Assembly (NCBI GenBank): GCA_021802745.1 | Contig: JAJZRK010000001.1 | Location: forward strand, 11,793-75,792 | Reading direction: 5' to 3' | Source: a bacterium | Lineage (GTDB): Bacteria > Gemmatimonadota > Gemmatimonadetes > Gemmatimonadales > Gemmatimonadaceae | Length of the DNA stretch: 64,000 nt | Shown: one piece after another, positions 62,647 to 64,000 of the stretch | Numbering within the stretch: position 1 is the stretch's first letter | Layout of the letters: every line of letters begins with the position of its first letter | Position numbers and translations under genes: made by a program | Notes under the pieces: model-generated | Database searches by the model: none | What the model saw: only the letters and a program-made list of their open reading frames with translations | What the model was told of the DNA's origin: nothing

Positions 62647-64000
62647 TCAGGCCGCCGCGGGGTGCGGCGTCCGGCCGAACAGCACGCCGACCGTCACCAC
62701 GGTCACCGCCCCAATGACGTTGTACCACAGGAAGGCCACCGACGGCGCGCCGAAGTTCACCGCACCCACGGCGGCCATGCCGGCCAGCAGTCCGTAGAAC
62801 GCGCCGCTTCCCCGCGTGCGCGGGATCATCGCCAGCAGGAAGACGCCGAGAATGGAGCCGTAGAAGTATGAACCGAACCGGTTCACGACCTCGATGAGCG
62901 AGCCGAGGTCCGCCGCGAAGACCGCGACGACGCAGGCGAAGAGTCCCCACGCGCCCGTCGCCGCGCGCGAGACCTTCAGGTAGTGCGCGTCATCGGCCTC
63001 GGGGCGCAGCCAGCGGCGGTAGAGGTCAATGACCGTAGTGCTCGACAACGAGGCCAGCTCGCCGGCGACCGCCGACATGGCCGCCGCGATGACCGCCGCG
63101 ATGAAGATGCCCGTCAGCCCGATGGGAAGTTCCGTGAGCACGAAGTGCGGAATGATGTAGTTGACGTCCGACGCATTCTTCACGCCGGCCACTTCGCCGA
63201 TCTTCATCGCGTCCGCACGCACGCTCGCGACCAGCTGGTCGTCGGTGCGCACGTCGCGCCGCGGCGCACTCTCATCCGCGGCATCGGGGGCGGCGGCCAG
63301 CGCCCGCGCCGCCTCGCTCCGCCGGGCGAGCGCCGCATCGTAGCGCTGCACCACCGCGGCGTAGGCCACGGGATCGGCGGCGCGCGCGCGCGCCGCCTGC
63401 GCCGGATTGTAGTACAGCGGCGGCGGCGTGAAGATGTAGAAGACGAAGACGAGCACGCCCACGAGCAGCACCAGCGCCTGCAGCGGAATCTTCCAGTAGG
63501 CGCTGATCAGGTGCGAGCTGCGCGCCTCGTCCACCGACTTCGCCGTGAGATAGCGCTGCACCTGGCTCTGGTCGGTGCCGAAGTACGAGAGCATCAGGAA
63601 GGTGCCGCCGATGATGCCGCTCCAGAACGTGTACTGCTTGGTCAGCGTGAAGTCGAAGTCGAAGACCGTCAGCCGTCCGGCGGCTCCGGCGATCTTGAGT
63701 GCATCGTCCGGACTCACCGGAATGCGCACGAGCAGCACGATGATGACCGACACGATGGCGGTGATCACGAGCACCATCTGCTTGACGTCGGTCCACGCGA
63801 CGGCCTGCACGCCGCCGATCATCGTGTAGATCACGGTCGGCACGCCGATGAGCGCCACCGCGTAGGGAATCGGCATGCCGAAGATGGACGCAAAGACCAC
63901 CGCCGGCGCGGCGATGATGGTGCCGCACGAAAGCCCGCGCGACAGCAGGAAGAGCAGGCTGGTGAGCGATCGCGTGCGCGCGTCGAAGCGCCGTTCGAGG
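62647..64000 (-). CDS. Sodium:solute symporter family protein (N-terminus beyond window)
   Basis: The last ~450 residues of an SSS-family (SGLT-type) transporter; the frame stays open to the window edge, so the start is outside. Visible segments: LERRFDARTRSLTSLLFLLSRG at the edge; IYTMIGGVQAVAWTDVKQMVL; GGTFLMLSYFGTDQSQVQRYL, the family sodium-site region; LPIGLTGIFIAAVIAAAMSAVAGELASLSS and NRFGSYFYGSILGVFLLAM. About ten transmembrane helices are in view. A ~110-residue Ala/Arg-rich loop (AARARAADPVAYAAVVQRYDAALARRSEAA), with IPHFVLTELP after it, is an insertion longer than in most members. It imports a solute using the sodium gradient; the substrate is unknown. It is the first gene of the ndh/kinase/ANTAR operon within this window. 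Confidence 0.92.
   Translation of the reverse strand, partial: LERRFDARTRSLTSLLFLLSRGLSCGTIIAAPAVVFASIFGMPIPYAVALIGVPTVIYTMIGGVQAVAWTDVKQMVLVITAIVSVIIVLLVRIPVSPDDALKIAGAAGRLTVFDFDFTLTKQYTFWSGIIGGTFLMLSYFGTDQSQVQRYLTAKSVDEARSSHLISAYWKIPLQALVLLVGVLVFVFYIFTPPPLYYNPAQAARARAADPVAYAAVVQRYDAALARRSEAARALAAAPDAADESAPRRDVRTDDQLVASVRADAMKIGEVAGVKNASDVNYIIPHFVLTELPIGLTGIFIAAVIAAAMSAVAGELASLSSTTVIDLYRRWLRPEADDAHYLKVSRAATGAWGLFACVVAVFAADLGSLIEVVNRFGSYFYGSILGVFLLAMIPRTRGSGAFYGLLAGMAAVGAVNFGAPSVAFLWYNVIGAVTVVTVGVLFGRTPHPAAA

Overview
The window is dense, high-GC bacterial chromosome (roughly 70% G+C, GTG starts common, many 4-base ATGA overlaps). Gene content and domain styles (a BTAD/SARP regulator fused to an AAA ATPase and extracytoplasmic domains, Ig-like lipoproteins, a DUF1800/DUF1501 pair, ThyX in place of ThyA, an EF-G paralogue, an ArnT-like glycosyltransferase) suggest a member of the Gemmatimonadota. 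That assignment is an inference from style, not from a marker-gene comparison. No rRNA, tRNA, CRISPR array, transposase or prophage gene was seen.

Layout. 1-4.5 kb: truncated threonine/serine dehydratase, secreted proteins, a regulator-like protein and an Ig-like lipoprotein. 4.5-10.1 kb: gyrA, then a MscS-related channel with two exported proteins. 10.2-14.5 kb: zinc-type alcohol dehydrogenase with a coupled zinc-ribbon protein, then the E2 (sucB) and E3 (lpd) subunits of 2-oxoglutarate dehydrogenase. 14.6-22 kb: DinB-like protein, large secreted glycosidase, bactofilin with a coupled zinc-ribbon protein, an ECF sigma factor with a small coupled partner, and an inactivated-looking SGNH lipoprotein. 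22-31.6 kb: CoA transferase, PhaF-like phasin/histone-like protein, M20 peptidase, a variant RNase H, a GxxExxY nuclease-fold gene inside inverted repeats, and a squalene-synthase-like plus FAD oxidase pair. 31.8-46.8 kb: thyX, a 1333-residue membrane-spanning SARP regulator, an EF-G paralogue, DUF1800/DUF1501, a polysaccharide deacetylase and rho. 46.9-52.9 kb: glycosyltransferase, dipeptidase and FkbM methyltransferase operon, and a DUF255 thioredoxin-domain protein. 52.9-59.8 kb: de novo NAD synthesis (nadC, nadA, nadB) interleaved with two CopD-like membrane proteins and an MFS transporter. 60-64 kb: an operon of sodium:solute symporter, type II NADH dehydrogenase, soluble histidine kinase and ANTAR response regulator.

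The main signal not explained by genes is a set of periodic intergenic repeats. Family A has arms built of 9-nt units (consensus close to CCACGAAGG). It occurs as four inverted-repeat elements plus one single arm, and one element carries a GxxExxY gene fitted exactly between its arms, with the left arm supplying the ribosome binding site. Family B has 11-nt units (CTGTTGTCTCT-like), four facing four, in two hairpins on either side of the DinB gene. Family C is eight heptamers (GTCTCCC-like) ending exactly at the sucB start codon. Periods of 9, 11 and 7 in one 64-kb window, all strictly intergenic, are the most interesting structure here.

Several proteins also have changed active sites: an RNase HI missing two of four catalytic carboxylates, a GDSL-type protein missing Ser and His, an EF-G paralogue whose NKxD motif reads TLMD, and a GyrA with Gln at the quinolone-determining serine position.
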